Source: Elusimicrobiota bacterium (lineage in GTDB: Bacteria; Elusimicrobiota; Elusimicrobia; UBA1565). Taken from it: a DNA stretch of 6,391 nt. Below, piece by piece: positions 5,826 through 6,391 of this stretch; position 1 is the stretch's first letter, and the number at the start of each line of letters is the position of its first letter. The notes beneath the pieces were generated by a model. That model was not told the DNA's origin. It saw nothing but the letters and a program-made list of their open reading frames with translations, and did not search any database. The position numbers were made by a program, and so were the translations under genes. Location: contig DMEZ01000026.1 in the NCBI GenBank assembly GCA_003450735.1, forward strand, positions 5,803-12,193, read 5' to 3'.

Positions 5826-5855
5826 TTGACCCGCAGCCGCCGGTCCGGCTATCAT
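5826..5855 (+). promoter_or_regulatory. Sigma70-like promoter of the right-edge gene
   Basis: TTGACC (5826-5831, five of six) and TATCAT (5850-5855, five of six) are spaced 18 bp apart. The expected start of transcription, about seven bases after the -10 box, falls within one or two bases of the ATG at 5864. The promoter is back to back with the divergent - strand promoter; the two -35 boxes are 13 bp apart. Confidence 0.65.
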
Positions 5856-5863
5856 CTTCCCCC

Positions 5864-6391
5864 ATGGAAGCGGAGACTTTCCGGCGGCTCCTGCGGGAGA
5901 CCCGCCTGCTGCGCGGCCCCAAGCGCCTGCTCGAGACCTTCGGGCCCACGCGCATCGAGTACCACCTCGTTTCCCCGGTGGAGGACCTGCCGGACAAGAC
6001 GCGGCTGCGGGAGGGCTGGGTGGTCTCCGAGCGGCCGAAGGTCCTCACCCCGCAGGCCCTGCTCGAGCGTTTCGAGGGCTTCGGAGAGGATTCCCGGGAG
6101 TTCGCCGACTGGCTCTCCGGAGAGTACCGCGGCCTCCTGCGGGCGCTCGAGTACCGCTTCAAGAACACGGACTTCCATACCCGGGTGCTGGGACAGACGC
6201 CGGCCGACACGGTGCGGCGCATCCAGGACGACCTCGACGACGGCGGCGCCCTCCTCCTCTGCCCGGACGCCGCCTGGTCGCTGGCGCTCATGAAGCTCAC
6301 CTTGGACGAGGCCTCCCGCTCCTTCCCCTCCCACGTGAAGACGCTCGAGGGCCGCGGCCTCTTCGATCCCGACGGAGGCGAGGGCCGCCGG
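5864..6391 (+). CDS. Unrecognised cytosolic protein, 3' end outside window (partial)
   Basis: The frame is open from ATG at 5864 to the window end (176 codons, no stop). The product begins MEAETFRRLLRETRLL and has no signal peptide or membrane segment, so it is probably cytosolic. It contains well-formed alternating charged and hydrophobic segments: IEYHLVSPVEDLPDKTRLRE, then VVSERPKVLTPQALLERF, the aromatic stretch FADWLSGEYRGLLRALEYRF, and GALLLCPDAAWSLALMKLTL. The composition and codon use look like a real gene, and competing frames here have no promoter or ribosome binding site. No family is recognised and no catalytic motif is obvious. There is no ribosome binding site before the ATG (the preceding bases are CTTCCCCC), and the promoter position implies a leaderless mRNA. 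It is divergent from the four-cysteine protein gene. Confidence 0.8.
   Translation, partial: MEAETFRRLLRETRLLRGPKRLLETFGPTRIEYHLVSPVEDLPDKTRLREGWVVSERPKVLTPQALLERFEGFGEDSREFADWLSGEYRGLLRALEYRFKNTDFHTRVLGQTPADTVRRIQDDLDDGGALLLCPDAAWSLALMKLTLDEASRSFPSHVKTLEGRGLFDPDGGEGRR

Noticed and set aside
5800..6334. Open frames on the - strand (5800-6300, 5852-6334) and in another + strand frame (5733-6293)
   Set aside because: The + frame starting at 5864 has a well-placed promoter and balanced protein composition and stays open to the window end; the others are Arg/Ser-rich shadows and lack signals.

Overview
The window is GC-rich bacterial DNA with short intergenic gaps, strong third-position GC bias and sigma70-like promoters. 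Sec signal peptides together with a lipobox protein point to a diderm bacterium. An uncultured high-GC lineage such as Elusimicrobiota, or a deltaproteobacterium-like group, would fit the style of the genes. That is an impression; nothing here is a phylogenetic marker.

Left part, + strand (1-2444): the 3' part of an OmpR-family response regulator (its start lies before the window) overlaps by 8 nt a multi-pass membrane histidine kinase, giving a two-component pair. A 31-nt gap, bridged exactly by an 11-codon mini-ORF, leads to a compact SRAP (YedK/HMCES-type) protein that protects abasic sites in single-stranded DNA. The three are probably one transcription unit. The SRAP gene ends 3 bp from the tail of a convergent gene.

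Middle and right part, - strand (2448-5727), read from right to left: a secreted 299-aa four-cysteine protein of unknown family, ending in a strong hairpin terminator; a secreted 587-aa multidomain protein with a C-terminal gluzincin-type zinc metallopeptidase signature (HELTH plus a downstream Glu); and a 144-aa lipoprotein of unknown family. All three products carry export signals, so this is a small cluster of envelope or secreted proteins. Each gene appears to have its own promoter or -10-like element, so they are neighbours rather than one clear operon.

Far right, + strand (5864 to the end): the first 176 codons of an unrecognised cytosolic protein, divergent from the four-cysteine protein gene. 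Two back-to-back promoters lie in the AT-rich gap. The + strand promoter sits so close to the ATG that the transcript is probably leaderless.

The least explained parts are the secreted metallopeptidase with its acidic Gly-rich linker and Ala/Gly/Lys helical segment, its two exported unknown neighbours, and the unknown gene at the right edge. No RNA genes, CRISPR arrays, insertion sequences or attachment sites were seen.
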